DNA of 64,000 bases from Paenibacillus sinopodophylli (GTDB lineage Bacteria; Bacillota; Bacilli; Paenibacillales; Paenibacillaceae), in NCBI RefSeq assembly GCF_005930355.1, contig NZ_VDBO01000001.1, positions 124,001-188,000 of the forward strand, given 5' to 3'. Under the pieces are notes generated by a model. The model saw only the letters and a program-made list of their open reading frames with translations, ran no database searches and was not told the origin of the DNA. Below, in pieces: positions 1 to 9,812 of the stretch (its first letter is position 1; each line of letters opens with the position of its first letter). Made by a program: the position numbers and the translations under genes.

Positions 1-1
1 G

Positions 2-2668
2 AGTAAACTGGATAATTTTGATTATTTTAACGCTTTGTTGAAATCACGCGGCGTGTACATTGATCTTGACATCATGTCCTTTTCAAATTTTAAAAATGTG
101 CCTAGCATAGGTGAAAGTGTATATGGCTCAACCGCATCCAAGTATTTGGCTACACTACTTCCCGATGGGAAAGCGATCTGGCAATCTTTTGCTTACCAGC
201 TGTTTAATCATGTGAATCCGTATACCGGCTTAGCCTTGAAGGATGAGCCCCAAATCATGGGTGTTTCTCCGATAAATGAAGTGATTCTCTATAATGCGAA
301 TTTCTCCAATCCGAATTTTAATGCTTGGGTGCTTGCTGATTTCAATCTTTTTTTGACGGGCAAAGGAAAGCCGGCACTCACAACGTTTCCGAATAATTTC
401 TGGGAAGCATCTCCCAGCATTCGAGATGATCTGGCTGAATATTTCACAGAGTTGCAGTTTGCTGCCTATGGTGAAATGAAGTCATATCTTAAGAATGTGA
501 TAGGTATAAAAGCTCCAATTGGCGGCATCAACTATATCAATGATTCCTTAGCGAATTATTGGCGGACACAGGCTGATGTACATGAAACACATCTTTATAA
601 CGGGCTTGTTGACGGTAGAGGAGCATCCTTCAAATACAATCCGCTGACACATCCGCGTTACAGCATGATTTTTGCTCCAGAATCGAGTGCTAACTATGTG
701 TCACAGTATGGCTCGTTTATTTTCAAAAATTATGTTCCGGCTCTTGCACTAGGGCAGCTGTATAACAAGCCATTTGCATTGACAGAATTCAATCATGAAT
801 TCCCAAATAAAGGCCGTGACGACATTGGCTTAATGACAGCAGCAACCGGCGCATACCAAGGATGGGATATGCTGAACCGATTTCATTATGTGAGCCGAGT
901 GAATGAAGCTATTAATGAAACGGCGCAAGGCGGAACGACCTCATTTGACTCTTTGACCGATGTGATTGCTACGATGTCCGAATACCAGGGTACGCTCGTA
1001 TTTAGGCAAGCACATCTTGCGCCAGCGGATGCCAAATTTGTGATTGTAAGGGATAAAACCTATGTGAAGACGCATGCCTCCGCTACGGAAAATGAATCAC
1101 CAGAAAGGAATCGCACTTACATTCCTCATCTATTCAAAATGGTAACAGTCTATGCTGATCATCCAGCAGAGCCTTATACCATCTATAAGATTACGCCTGA
1201 ACTTACGGACGAGCAGATTGCAAGCGGTGATATTCCTGCAGCCAATAAGATTACGATTGCGAATAGTATGACGCTGAAGGAAGTCGCAGAAACCTTTATC
1301 CTTGCAATTGATGATGTCGATCTTAAATCCAGTATGTTAGCGAACTTAAATAATAATAAGCTGGTTTCCGACACGGGTGAACTCCTCTTTGACCTTAACC
1401 TAAACACCTATTTCATTAACACACCTTACGTGGTGGCCGCTGCAGGGACGTTGGATAACAACAGCTATGAGCTTGGGCCAGTCACGATGTCTGCGAATCT
1501 GCCGAAAGGAACCTTATCTGTAGCCTCATTAGATAACGAACCGCTGGATGAAAGTGAAAGAATGCTGATCATCTATACAACAGATGCTGCAGCGACTGGT
1601 GAATATGAAGAAACGGTCAGCGGTTCGACCTATTATCATCGTGGAACAGCACCGACGCTTGCTAAGTATGGCACTGCGGAAGTTCAACTCCAGACCACAC
1701 GACCCGCGGGGGACTACAAAGCCTATAAGCTATCAATGAATGGCGTAAGATTGCAGGAAATCCCAACAACTGTGCTTGGCGATACGATTACAGTTCCAAT
1801 GGAGACCGACAAGGGTTATGGCTTTGAACTAGTGTATGCGCCGCTAATCGGTACCGATGTGACGGCTCCTACATCCCCAGCCAATGTTGCAGCTGTTTCT
1901 CCATTCTCAACGAAGGTGGATCTATCCTGGGACAAATCTACAGACAACGCTGGTGTGTCAGAATATAAAATTTATCGCAATGGTACTGAATATGCGTCTG
2001 TAAATGGTAATGTGAACACGTATGTAGATAAGGGTGTAACTGCACTGACGCCATACAACTACGTGATCAAAGCAATTGATCCGTCTGGAAATGTTTCAAC
2101 TGGGAGCATTACAGCATCGGTGACCACCTCGGATATCATCTTCTATGAAGGATTCGAGAGTGGGAGTACAGCATGGACAGTTGCGAGCTCTTGGGGCAGT
2201 TACAGCATCATAACGGATGGAAGCTTGCATGCCTATCGGGCTGACAATCTGACCAAAGGCGGTTCCAAATCGACAGCCGGGGATACAAATTGGCAAAATT
2301 ATAGCATTGAAGCTAAAGTGAAGGCGAATAGCTGGAGTGGAACGGTTGGCCGTATGGGGCTGGTCGCCAGATTTAGTGATAATAACAATTATTTTTATGT
2401 ATATTATGATGACCATGCAGGGCGATTCGTTCTTAGAAAGACTGTCGGCGGTATTGAAACTAACCTTGCATCTGTTTCATTATCTCTGAGTACAGGCGTT
2501 CAGCATCTGTTCAAGCTAGAAGTTAATGGGACTACAATTAAGGCGTATGTCAATGGACAGCTCAAAATTGATGTTACCGAGAGTGAGTTGCCAACAGGGA
2601 AAATTGGCGTATATACACATTTTGCGCAGGCCGATTTTGATGATGTATTCGTTAGAGCGATCCCCTAG
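2..2668 (+). CDS. Secreted clan GH-A-like glycoside hydrolase, 3' part (5' end outside window)
   Basis: The frame is already open at the first bases of the window. The first in-frame TTG (35) lies inside a conserved-looking stretch (KLDNFDYFNALLKSRGVYID), so the true start is upstream. The fold resembles a (beta/alpha)8 glycoside hydrolase. The Glu of GVSPINE (codon 278-280) and the Glu of ALTEFNHE (codon 785-787) are the likely acid/base and nucleophile. A fibronectin type III module follows (about 1855-2115), then a concanavalin/LamG-like module (about 2130-2665) of the kind often used to bind polysaccharide. There is no dockerin, SLH or LPXTG at the C-terminus. The exact GH family and substrate cannot be told from the fragment. 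A signal peptide is expected but not visible. Confidence 0.8.
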   Translation, partial: SKLDNFDYFNALLKSRGVYIDLDIMSFSNFKNVPSIGESVYGSTASKYLATLLPDGKAIWQSFAYQLFNHVNPYTGLALKDEPQIMGVSPINEVILYNANFSNPNFNAWVLADFNLFLTGKGKPALTTFPNNFWEASPSIRDDLAEYFTELQFAAYGEMKSYLKNVIGIKAPIGGINYINDSLANYWRTQADVHETHLYNGLVDGRGASFKYNPLTHPRYSMIFAPESSANYVSQYGSFIFKNYVPALALGQLYNKPFALTEFNHEFPNKGRDDIGLMTAATGAYQGWDMLNRFHYVSRVNEAINETAQGGTTSFDSLTDVIATMSEYQGTLVFRQAHLAPADAKFVIVRDKTYVKTHASATENESPERNRTYIPHLFKMVTVYADHPAEPYTIYKITPELTDEQIASGDIPAANKITIANSMTLKEVAETFILAIDDVDLKSSMLANLNNNKLVSDTGELLFDLNLNTYFINTPYVVAAAGTLDNNSYELGPVTMSANLPKGTLSVASLDNEPLDESERMLIIYTTDAAATGEYEETVSGSTYYHRGTAPTLAKYGTAEVQLQTTRPAGDYKAYKLSMNGVRLQEIPTTVLGDTITVPMETDKGYGFELVYAPLIGTDVTAPTSPANVAAVSPFSTKVDLSWDKSTDNAGVSEYKIYRNGTEYASVNGNVNTYVDKGVTALTPYNYVIKAIDPSGNVSTGSITASVTTSDIIFYEGFESGSTAWTVASSWGSYSIITDGSLHAYRADNLTKGGSKSTAGDTNWQNYSIEAKVKANSWSGTVGRMGLVARFSDNNNYFYVYYDDHAGRFVLRKTVGGIETNLASVSLSLSTGVQHLFKLEVNGTTIKAYVNGQLKIDVTESELPTGKIGVYTHFAQADFDDVFVRAIP

Positions 2669-2828
2669 GAGAATGTATCTACCTTACAAAATCGCAAATG
2701 ATACAAGACACGACAACATTGTTGTTTGTCCGCTGGAAACGTAACATTAAGGTCAAGGAGCAAGGATGGTTCGTAGCTACGACCTCACATCCTGCTATCT
2801 AATGTGAATTGCTGGAGGGACAAAAGAT

Positions 2829-3959
2829 ATGCAGACTTCGAATACCAACACACAGTTACCAGTGGACAAACGTCCGAAGCTGAAACGATCCATTATTGAT
2901 TGCGACATTCATCAAGCAACGGGGTTGGATGCAATAAAACCGTACTTACCGCGAGCCTATCAAGAGCTTGTGAAGCAATACGGTCCTGCGCTGCCTGGAG
3001 GTATGCACTTTAATGGAGGCGTAGGCGGCCGAATGGCTGACGCTTATCCCGAAGACGGCGGCAATGCCGGAAGTGATCTGGAATTGATGCAAAAGCAGCA
3101 TCTCGATCGCTACAATGTCGAATATGGCATTCTCACTGGAGAGGGCTATGCTGTGCATGCAATTCCGAATTATGATTACGCAGCTGCCATGTGTCGGGCG
3201 ATTAATGAATATACAATCGAGCATTGGCTATCGCAAGATAGCAGGCTGAGAGGCTCCGTTTTTATCTCCAAGCAAGCGCCATATCTTGCTGCGCAAGAAA
3301 TTAATCGGGTCGGTGGCCGATCAGATATGGTTCAGGTTGTTGTTTCCAGCGGCTCCTCCATACCTTATGGAAACAGGCATTATGATCCGATTTATGAAGC
3401 TTGCGTCCGTCATAATCTTCCTTTCACAATCCATGTTGGATTAGAAGGGGAAGGTATTAATAGCCCGCATACAGGGGCAGGGTATGTCGCCCACTACATT
3501 GAGCAAAGATGCGCACGTCCTGCGGTAATGGGTGCACACTTGGCAAGCTTTATCTTCGATGGGGTGTTCGAGCGATTCCCAACATTGAAGGTCGTCTTAC
3601 AGGAAGCTGGCGTATTGTGGCTTGCCCCATTCCTATGGAAGCTCGACCAAGAATGGAAAGGACTGCGGGTACAAACGCCATGGGTTCGCAAGAAGCCGAG
3701 CGAATATTTCCGAGACCATGTTCGTGTGACCACTCAACCGTTTGAGGAGACACCGAACCGTCAGATCTTCGATCACCTGTTAGAGAGCATCTATGCCAAA
3801 GAAACACTCATGTTTTGCAGTGATTATCCACATTGGGACTATGATTCACCGAGTCAGGCCTTGCCCAAACTGGAGCCTGAGCTATGGGACAGCATCTACT
3901 ATCAGAATGCAGCGAAACTATATGGCTTGCCTCCTCGGAAAACGGAGGAAACAAAATGA
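2829..3959 (+). CDS. Amidohydrolase-2 family protein (ACMSD-like metal hydrolase/decarboxylase)
   Basis: This 376-residue cytosolic protein fits the amidohydrolase-2 (PF04909) TIM-barrel family, which includes ACMSD and aromatic decarboxylases. Visible motifs are the N-terminal D-x-H metal pair (DCDIH, D26 and H28), a central IHVG histidine, and CSDYPHWDYD near residue 338, where the family carries its late active-site Asp. GGAGG at 2814-2818 precedes the ATG. The stop overlaps the Rieske gene start (ATGA), so the two are translationally coupled. The reaction is unknown. Pairing with a Rieske protein suggests an aromatic or related carboxylic substrate, but that is inference. Confidence 0.8.
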   Translation: MQTSNTNTQLPVDKRPKLKRSIIDCDIHQATGLDAIKPYLPRAYQELVKQYGPALPGGMHFNGGVGGRMADAYPEDGGNAGSDLELMQKQHLDRYNVEYGILTGEGYAVHAIPNYDYAAAMCRAINEYTIEHWLSQDSRLRGSVFISKQAPYLAAQEINRVGGRSDMVQVVVSSGSSIPYGNRHYDPIYEACVRHNLPFTIHVGLEGEGINSPHTGAGYVAHYIEQRCARPAVMGAHLASFIFDGVFERFPTLKVVLQEAGVLWLAPFLWKLDQEWKGLRVQTPWVRKKPSEYFRDHVRVTTQPFEETPNRQIFDHLLESIYAKETLMFCSDYPHWDYDSPSQALPKLEPELWDSIYYQNAAKLYGLPPRKTEETK

Positions 3960-4336
3960 AGCAAAGCTCGCAGCACATCGTAGGGACGGTAGGGGAGATT
4001 CCGCCTGGCACTCATAAGATTGTAGAGGTCGGGGGACGCAGTGTCGGCATCTACAATATCAATGGAGTCTTTCATGCCCTGCGTAATATTTGCCCGCATC
4101 AGGGTGCTGAGCTGTGCAAAGGAATAGTGAGTGCCTACGTTACTTCCGATGGACCAGGTGATTTTCAGTTTGATAGAGAGGGTGAAATCGTACGCTGCCC
4201 TTGGCATCAGTGGGAGTTTGATATTCCAACGGGCTGTATGATCACTGATGCGGTGATGCGCACCAAAACGTATGATGTCACAGTGGAGAAATTCGGTGTC
4301 TCGATTGATAACGATCTTATCTTAATTCATATGTAA
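3956..4336 (+). CDS. Rieske [2Fe-2S] ferredoxin-like protein
   Basis: A 126-residue protein with both halves of the Rieske cluster site: C-P-H (in NICPHQGAELC) and C-P-W-H (in RCPWHQWEFD). These are the two Cys and two His that bind a [2Fe-2S] cluster. The loop between the halves is long (about 35 residues, rich in Gly and Asp). The chosen ATG overlaps the amidohydrolase stop as ATGA and has GGAGG at 3944-3948. It is short, like Rieske ferredoxins, not like an oxygenase alpha subunit, and no oxygenase is encoded nearby. It may take electrons from the ferredoxin-NADP reductase at 12329. Confidence 0.88.
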   Translation: MKQSSQHIVGTVGEIPPGTHKIVEVGGRSVGIYNINGVFHALRNICPHQGAELCKGIVSAYVTSDGPGDFQFDREGEIVRCPWHQWEFDIPTGCMITDAVMRTKTYDVTVEKFGVSIDNDLILIHM

Positions 4337-4346
4337 GAAAATGAAG

Positions 4347-4396
4347 ACCTCTCTCATGTTGGCTAGAGCAACAGCCAAAGAGAGAGGTTTTATTTC
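4347..4396 (+). terminator. Rho-independent terminator after the Rieske gene
   Basis: A 9-bp stem, ACCTCTCTC with GAGAGAGGT, is extended inward by TTGGCT/AGCCAA and followed by a T-rich tail. It starts 11 nt after the Rieske stop. It also shows that the AraC gene must start downstream of it. Confidence 0.85.
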
Positions 4397-4410
4397 GTTT
4401 ATTTGTGATA

Positions 4411-4438
4411 TTCAATCAACTTATCCATTTGCTACAAT
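4411..4438 (+). promoter_or_regulatory. Possible sigma-A promoter for the AraC gene
   Basis: TACAAT (4433-4438) is a good -10 box. A weak TTCAAT lies 16 nt upstream. The position, between the terminator and the GTG start at 4470, is right for a promoter of the AraC/two-component genes. Confidence 0.4.
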
Positions 4439-4469
4439 AGAAGTGACAAATGAAAGGATGGTGATTGGC

Positions 4470-5339
4470 GTGCAGGAAACTGCAAAGGAATTTTTTGAAT
4501 CAAAGCTATTCGTTCCTGACGAATTCGCGAAGAAAGGGGGCATCTGGCCGCTCCGACTTGGTCGAAATATTGCTAAGCCTAGCTATCATTCAGGGCCAAT
4601 GATTCTGGAGTATTATAATATGCATTTTATTATGGAAGGTAAGGTAGAGTTTACCTTTGATAAAGAAAAAATTATTTTGTCTAAAGGCGATGTGTTTGCG
4701 ATGGTACCAGGCAGTACGTTTCGTTACCGGCTAGCTCCGAGTGAGAGCCATTTACAGATGATATGGATTTCTATAGATGGACCGCAGGCACCTGAACTTT
4801 TTGCCGCGTCTGGCTTTAGCAAGGCATCTCCTTACCTATTAGGAATCATGTCTAAGGAACTGGAAACCACGTTTCGACAACTATTTCTTCCTCAAAAATA
4901 CGATCTAAAACGGCATAATGAACTTTGTTCACTCCTATACCGCATATTTGGACTTATGATTTCAACGGACCCGTCCGAAAAGAACCAGAACGGCAAAGAG
5001 AACTGGATTCCAAAAAGCGTTGCTTTTATGGACACGTACTATATGGAACATATTACTGTTCGTGATGTTGCTGATTTCTTATCTCTTCATCGCACTTATT
5101 TCTCGAAGATGTTCTCGGAGGCTATGGGGGTATCCCCTATCCAATATTTGCACCGATTGCGAATGGAAAAAGCAGCCGAGCTGCTTTCGTCTCATTTTAT
5201 GATTAGTGAGGTTTCTTCCATGCTAGGCTATTCTGATTCCTACGCGTTCACACATGCTTTCAGCAAATATTACGGCAGACCTCCTGGCGGTTGGAGAGCT
5301 GCGCAACGAGGTTCAGGCATAGAGAGGAAGGGGCAATAG
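4470..5339 (+). CDS. AraC-family transcriptional regulator
   Basis: The N-terminal half is a cupin-like AraC ligand-binding domain ('HFIMEGKVEF' and 'KGDVFAMVPGSTFRY' fit the strands). The C-terminal ~100 residues hold the two helix-turn-helix units (ITVRDVADFLSLHRTYFSKMF; ISEVSSMLGYSDSYAFTHAF). The frame is open back to 4341, but that stretch contains the Rieske terminator. GTG at 4470 is preferred because GGTGAT (4460-4465), preceded by AAAGG, is well spaced; ATG 4458 is the alternative. The stop TAG overlaps the histidine kinase GTG, so it is cotranscribed with the two-component pair. The likely targets are this cluster. Confidence 0.85.
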   Translation: MQETAKEFFESKLFVPDEFAKKGGIWPLRLGRNIAKPSYHSGPMILEYYNMHFIMEGKVEFTFDKEKIILSKGDVFAMVPGSTFRYRLAPSESHLQMIWISIDGPQAPELFAASGFSKASPYLLGIMSKELETTFRQLFLPQKYDLKRHNELCSLLYRIFGLMISTDPSEKNQNGKENWIPKSVAFMDTYYMEHITVRDVADFLSLHRTYFSKMFSEAMGVSPIQYLHRLRMEKAAELLSSHFMISEVSSMLGYSDSYAFTHAFSKYYGRPPGGWRAAQRGSGIERKGQ

Positions 5340-7090
5340 TGAAGAGCACGCGAACTACGTTTTCCTTGCAGCTCAAGTTAACCTTAACTTTTTTGCTTAT
5401 TCTCATTCCGCTGGTCGGTGTAAGTCTATTTGCAAACAATTATTCGCAAGGCATTATGAATGTGCAAATTAGTGACCGGACGAAAGGTGCACTCCTGACG
5501 TCACTTGCCTATATGGAGCAAATAGCGAATACGATGGATCAGCAAACGCTGCTGATTAGCTCCAATCCTAATATCGTAAACATCTTTAGAGATATTGAAG
5601 ATCCGCTTAACCCTGCACATTTGTATGATATTCATACCGTTATGCAGCAACTAAGCTCTCTTGTCAATATTAACGGTGCCATTCAGGAGGCGTATATTGT
5701 ACATGGAGCGAGTGGGAACGGTGTTTCTACAGCGCTCGGGGCGCTTAGATGGCCTCAGGTGAGTGAAGAAGGCTGGTTCAGGCAAGTCGTTCGAGGAATC
5801 GGTTCTTTGGTCATTTATATTCCTAATGAGGATTCTAGCGTGGAACAAAACTTTTATTTAAGAGAATCTAATATCTACTATATTCGTTTGCTAGACGTTT
5901 TAAGAGATAATCCTGAGCCGAATGCTTTGATATTTGCTGTAAATAAATCGTCGCTCCTGAGTATGATTCAACATCTCCAAACGACTGAACGAATGAACAT
6001 TTCTCTATATTATAATAACAAGATTATTCTCGAAACCAATCCTGCTGCTAAGCAAGCTTATGCATTAGACATGTTCTCGATGAAAGAAGCAAACGGTGCT
6101 TGGTCTATTCAATTAGAGCAGCCGAAGGAAGAAATTTTTAAGCAATCGCATCGACTGCAGCTATTTACCTATCTGACTATTCTGCTTAGCATCCTTCTTG
6201 CCATGTGGACAGCCTGGTTGATTTATATTCAAATATTGAAGCCTTTGCGTCAATTATCAAGCGCTTTCAAATTCGTTGGCAAGGGAAATCTGAACTATCG
6301 AATCAGACATGATCGAAGAGATGAATTCGGACTCGTGATGAACGGTTTTAATCAGATGGCGGAGTCCCAGAGGATCATGATCGAGGAGGATTATGAGAAG
6401 GAGCTGCGCTTAGCGAAGTCTGAGTTTAGCTTGCTGCAATCTCAAATCAATCCGCATTTTCTTTATAATACGCTGGATTCGATCTATTCGGTTGCTGTCA
6501 AATTCAGAATGAAAGAAATCAGTGAGATGGTGTTGAATTTGGCCAAATTTTTTAGAGTTAGCTTGGGTAAAGGACGGAATCATTTTACATTAGAGGAAAC
6601 GATGCAGCATCTGCTGTATTATATTCGTGTTCAGCAGATGCGAACAGAACACTTTTCAGTTGAAATTGATCTAGAAAAAGGCTCCGAGGCCATCCCTGTA
6701 CTCAAATTGCTGCTGCAGCCCATTGTAGAAAACGCAATTATTCATGGACTTGAGAAATGCCCGTTCGAAGGCGAGCTGCGCATTCGCTCCAGAGTTCGTC
6801 AACAGCATTTGTTTATCGAGGTAGAAGATACAGGCATAGGAATGCCAGAAACGTTGCTGAAGCAAATCCAACTGGAGCTAAGTATACTGACAAGCAAGCT
6901 TTATCGTGTACCGCAAGAAAGCCCGTCGATTCAATTTTTTGGATTGAAAAATGTGAAATCGAGAATGAAGCTATATTATGGAGAAGATGCGGACGTCCTG
7001 ATTGAAAGTGAAGAGGGGCTTGGAACAAAGATCACTTTAATTATTCCTATACGGTTGGAGGATGAAGATCATGAAACTGCTCGTCGTTGA
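5339..7090 (+). CDS. YesM-type sensor histidine kinase
   Basis: A 583-residue membrane kinase. One transmembrane helix lies near the N-terminus (LKLTLTFLLILIPLVGVSLF), then an extracellular Cache-like sensor of about 240 residues, a second helix (LTILLSILLAMWTAWLIYI), a HAMP linker, and the His_kinase/HATPase module of the YesM family. The phospho-accepting His is H373 in SQINPHFLYNTLDS. The ATP-site motifs VENAIIHG and DTGIGM are intact. The GTG start overlaps the AraC stop (TAGTG) and has an AGAGGAAGGGG site. It pairs with the next gene and probably senses an extracellular ligand or loaded binding protein of the neighbouring importer. Confidence 0.93.
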   Translation: MKSTRTTFSLQLKLTLTFLLILIPLVGVSLFANNYSQGIMNVQISDRTKGALLTSLAYMEQIANTMDQQTLLISSNPNIVNIFRDIEDPLNPAHLYDIHTVMQQLSSLVNINGAIQEAYIVHGASGNGVSTALGALRWPQVSEEGWFRQVVRGIGSLVIYIPNEDSSVEQNFYLRESNIYYIRLLDVLRDNPEPNALIFAVNKSSLLSMIQHLQTTERMNISLYYNNKIILETNPAAKQAYALDMFSMKEANGAWSIQLEQPKEEIFKQSHRLQLFTYLTILLSILLAMWTAWLIYIQILKPLRQLSSAFKFVGKGNLNYRIRHDRRDEFGLVMNGFNQMAESQRIMIEEDYEKELRLAKSEFSLLQSQINPHFLYNTLDSIYSVAVKFRMKEISEMVLNLAKFFRVSLGKGRNHFTLEETMQHLLYYIRVQQMRTEHFSVEIDLEKGSEAIPVLKLLLQPIVENAIIHGLEKCPFEGELRIRSRVRQQHLFIEVEDTGIGMPETLLKQIQLELSILTSKLYRVPQESPSIQFFGLKNVKSRMKLYYGEDADVLIESEEGLGTKITLIIPIRLEDEDHETARR

Positions 7091-8669
7091 AGATGAATTT
7101 CAAGTCAGGGAGCGGATTGCCTATGGCATTTCATGGATAGATTATGACATTGAAATTGCCGGAGCTGTGGGAAACGGCAGAGAAGCCATTATGGCAGTAG
7201 AGAAGGAATGTATTGATATCGTTATTACAGATATTCATATGCCCGATATGACTGGTTTGGAGCTTGCAAAGCTACTGAGGAGTGAATATCCTCATGTGAA
7301 GGTCATTATCTTAACGGGCTTTGACCATTTCGAATATGCACGTGACAGCATCGATTATGGCGTCGTTAAATATCTTGTAAAGCCAGCGGAGAATGAGCTC
7401 GTACTGGAAACGGTGTTAAGAGCGAAACAGCTTCGTGAACAGGAATTGAATGCGATCCATAATATCGTGCTGTTGAAGCAGAGATGGATCGAGCAGTTGC
7501 CTCAGCTTAAACTATCCTTTTATAAAAATTGGTTGAACGGGCGTTTGTCTACGTGGGAAATAGAGAAACGCAGTCAGGAGATTGGCATATCTCTAGCAGG
7601 CAATATTTATTTGCCGGTCACGCTGGATATGGACCCTATTGCCGAAACCGATAGTCGCTTCCATTCAGGGGAGCGGCCGTTAATTCAATATTCCCTCTTC
7701 AACATTACCCGAGATGTTATGGATGACATGGACGGCATAGTGCTGCATGATGATGACGGGTTGACGGCGATTATTTTTTTTGCCCCTTCAAGTACAGAAG
7801 TATCAGGATTTCAACGTAAAGTCAATCAGCTTCTCGGTAGGTTGCTTAGCACGGTTAAATCCTGTTTGAAGCTAACAGCCAGTGCCGGCATTGGAACTTG
7901 TGTGGATGATCTAGCCTTGCTGCCGATTGCTTATAAGCAGAGTAGAATGGCGCTGCAGGAACGCATCGTGCTGGGCAACGAAACGGTGATTCCTTATCGG
8001 AACGATGCTCCCTCAAAGTCAGTCTGGCTGAATATGAATGATTTGGAGAAAGAGATCGAAATAGCTGTGCAAACAGGCAATGAGAGCAAGCGGTCAGAGC
8101 TCATCAGCAAGTTAATGGATATCGGGTTCTCGCCGCACCATACCATTGTCAATGCGAAAGAGATGCTTCTTCGTATCACGTCATTACTGACGCGAATTGT
8201 TAACTCCCACGGGTGGAGCTTACGCGAAACGCTTGCCGAGGATTACACGGATTTTATTAACTTTAATCAGTTGCTAACGAAGGAACAACTGAGGGAGTGG
8301 CTGCATCGCATGATGACACGGATCAGCCGATCAATTAGCGAGCGCCGAAAATCGGGAACACATATTACAGTGAGCGAAATTTTGGCTTTCGTTGATCGCC
8401 ATTTATATGAAGAAGAGCTAAGCTTATATTTAGTAGCTGAGAAGATGTATATGAATTATGCTTATGCGAGCCGTATCTTTAAAGAGGTGACCGGCAGTAC
8501 TTTTTCGGATAGCGTGTTAAGACTGCGGATGGAAAAGGCTAAGGAACTGCTGGCAGCGGGGAGCAAAGTGTATGAAGTAGCAGAACGTGTCGGATATAAA
8601 AACGGGAATTACTTCTCGCGAAGTTTTCAGAAGTACTGGGGAATTAAGCCGAGTGAAATGAACAAGTGA
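7071..8669 (+). CDS. YesN-type response regulator with AraC DNA-binding domain
   Basis: A 532-residue regulator. The N-terminal receiver domain has the phosphorylation site D54 (ITDIHMPDMTG). A long linker domain typical of YesN proteins follows, then a C-terminal AraC helix-turn-helix pair (LSLYLVAEKMYMNYAYASRIF; VYEVAERVGYKNGNYFSRSF). The start overlaps the kinase by 20 nt. ATG 7071 is chosen over 7062 because GGAGG (7057-7061) touches 7062 but lies 9 nt from 7071. It probably activates the importer promoter at about 8770-8800. Confidence 0.93.
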   Translation: MKLLVVEDEFQVRERIAYGISWIDYDIEIAGAVGNGREAIMAVEKECIDIVITDIHMPDMTGLELAKLLRSEYPHVKVIILTGFDHFEYARDSIDYGVVKYLVKPAENELVLETVLRAKQLREQELNAIHNIVLLKQRWIEQLPQLKLSFYKNWLNGRLSTWEIEKRSQEIGISLAGNIYLPVTLDMDPIAETDSRFHSGERPLIQYSLFNITRDVMDDMDGIVLHDDDGLTAIIFFAPSSTEVSGFQRKVNQLLGRLLSTVKSCLKLTASAGIGTCVDDLALLPIAYKQSRMALQERIVLGNETVIPYRNDAPSKSVWLNMNDLEKEIEIAVQTGNESKRSELISKLMDIGFSPHHTIVNAKEMLLRITSLLTRIVNSHGWSLRETLAEDYTDFINFNQLLTKEQLREWLHRMMTRISRSISERRKSGTHITVSEILAFVDRHLYEEELSLYLVAEKMYMNYAYASRIFKEVTGSTFSDSVLRLRMEKAKELLAAGSKVYEVAERVGYKNGNYFSRSFQKYWGIKPSEMNK

Positions 8670-8689
8670 ACAGCTTTTAATGTAATCTA

Positions 8690-8721
8690 GACATTCAACA
8701 GGAACTGTTGGTGTCTTTTTT
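8690..8721 (+). terminator. Terminator after the response regulator
   Basis: GACA-TT-CAACAG, loop GAA, CTGTTG-G-TGTC, then TTTTTT. It separates the regulatory operon from the importer operon. Confidence 0.8.
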
Positions 8722-8752
8722 GCATTTCAAAAACGTAGAATTTGTTGTCATT

Positions 8753-8799
8753 AAAGTAGAAGGATTAGTCTACTTTTTCATTTCCTGAAGGGCTATAGT
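8753..8799 (+). promoter_or_regulatory. Importer promoter with inverted-repeat site
   Basis: An inverted repeat AAAGTAG (8753-8759) / CTACTTT (8770-8776) has a 10-nt spacer. Its right arm sits where the -35 would be, 17 nt before TATAGT (8794-8799). A weak -35 overlapped by a regulator site fits activation by the response regulator at 7071 or the AraC protein at 4470. Confidence 0.45.
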
Positions 8800-8837
8800 T
8801 AAAACAAGAAAGAGCATGATAGCTAAGGAGATCACAA

Positions 8838-9788
8838 ATGATGAAGACAAATTCTTCGGTCGTTACTAGGGAAGTGAAATTAACAAAATGGAGGTCATCG
8901 AAGCTTCTAAAGTATTGGGATTTGTATCTAATGTTGTTACCTGCGGTCATCCTTATCCTCCTCTTTAAATATGTGCCGATGTATGGCGTTATTATTGCGT
9001 TCAAAGATTATAACTTTATGGCAGGTGTGTGGAGGAGCGATTGGGTAGGATTACAATATTTTCGTGAACTATTCACTTTTGATGAGTTTCCAAGAGTGGT
9101 GAGAAATACCGTTATTATCAGCTTGATGAAACTGCTCGTAGGGTTTCCGATTCCTATTATTCTAGCCTTGCTGCTGAATGAACTCAAACTCGTCAAGCTT
9201 AAACGTATGGTGCAGACGATCACTTATCTTCCTCACTTTATTTCATGGGTCATTATTGGCGGCCTTGCCATTGATATGCTATCTCCAAGCAGCGGGATCA
9301 TCAATAGAATTATTGAAATGTTAGGGTTTCAACCGATCTTTTTTATGTCGGATGAAGGACTTTTTCGCTGGATTCTTGTCGGCTCAGATGTTTGGAAAGA
9401 AGCAGGTTGGGGAGCTATCATCTATCTTGCTGCACTGCTTGGGATTAATGAAGAGCTATATCAAGCAGCTACCGTAGACGGAGCTAATCGATTTCGACAA
9501 ATTTGGCATATTTCGCTTCCAGGTTTAAAGTCGACCATCATCATAATTCTCTTGCTGCGTATCGGATATATCTTAGATGCAGGCTTTGAACAAGTGCTTG
9601 TTATGTATAACCCTACTGTCTATGATGTGGCGGATATTATCGATACGTATGTGTTTCGCGTGGGCCTAGGCTCTATGCAATTTGGTCTAACGACAGCTGC
9701 GGGATTATTCAAGTCAGTCATTGGCTGCGTACTTCTTATTCTAGCGAACGTTTTTGCGAGGAAAATGGGGGAAGAAGGAATTTTCTAA
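8838..9788 (+). CDS. Sugar ABC transporter permease, LplB type
   Basis: A 316-residue inner membrane permease with about six transmembrane helices. The ABC-permease EAA loop is visible (YQAATVDGANRFRQIWHISLPGL). It has the N-terminal 'MLLPAVILILLFKYVPMYGVIIAFKDY' signature of the LplB family, which imports oligosaccharides. AAGGAG at 8825-8830 serves ATG 8838. It forms an importer with the next permease and the lipoprotein at 10732. No ATPase is encoded; such systems commonly share an MsmX-type ATPase encoded elsewhere. Confidence 0.92.
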   Translation: MMKTNSSVVTREVKLTKWRSSKLLKYWDLYLMLLPAVILILLFKYVPMYGVIIAFKDYNFMAGVWRSDWVGLQYFRELFTFDEFPRVVRNTVIISLMKLLVGFPIPIILALLLNELKLVKLKRMVQTITYLPHFISWVIIGGLAIDMLSPSSGIINRIIEMLGFQPIFFMSDEGLFRWILVGSDVWKEAGWGAIIYLAALLGINEELYQAATVDGANRFRQIWHISLPGLKSTIIIILLLRIGYILDAGFEQVLVMYNPTVYDVADIIDTYVFRVGLGSMQFGLTTAAGLFKSVIGCVLLILANVFARKMGEEGIF

Positions 9789-9812
9789 AGAATAGAAAGT
9801 AGAGGGTTTGTG

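Noticed and set aside
2745-2755. CATTAAGGTCA before the amidohydrolase gene, matching the core of the 26-nt element at 44572
   Set aside because: Only 11 bases match; the left half of the element is absent and no -10 box lies 17 nt downstream.
2770-2795. Hairpin GGTTCGTAGCTACGACC as a terminator after the first gene
   Set aside because: No T run follows and it lies over 100 bases past the stop; kept only as a possible regulatory hairpin.
4341-4469. Upstream extension of the AraC gene from ATG 4341
   Set aside because: This stretch contains the Rieske terminator and a -10 box; a better ribosome site serves GTG 4470.
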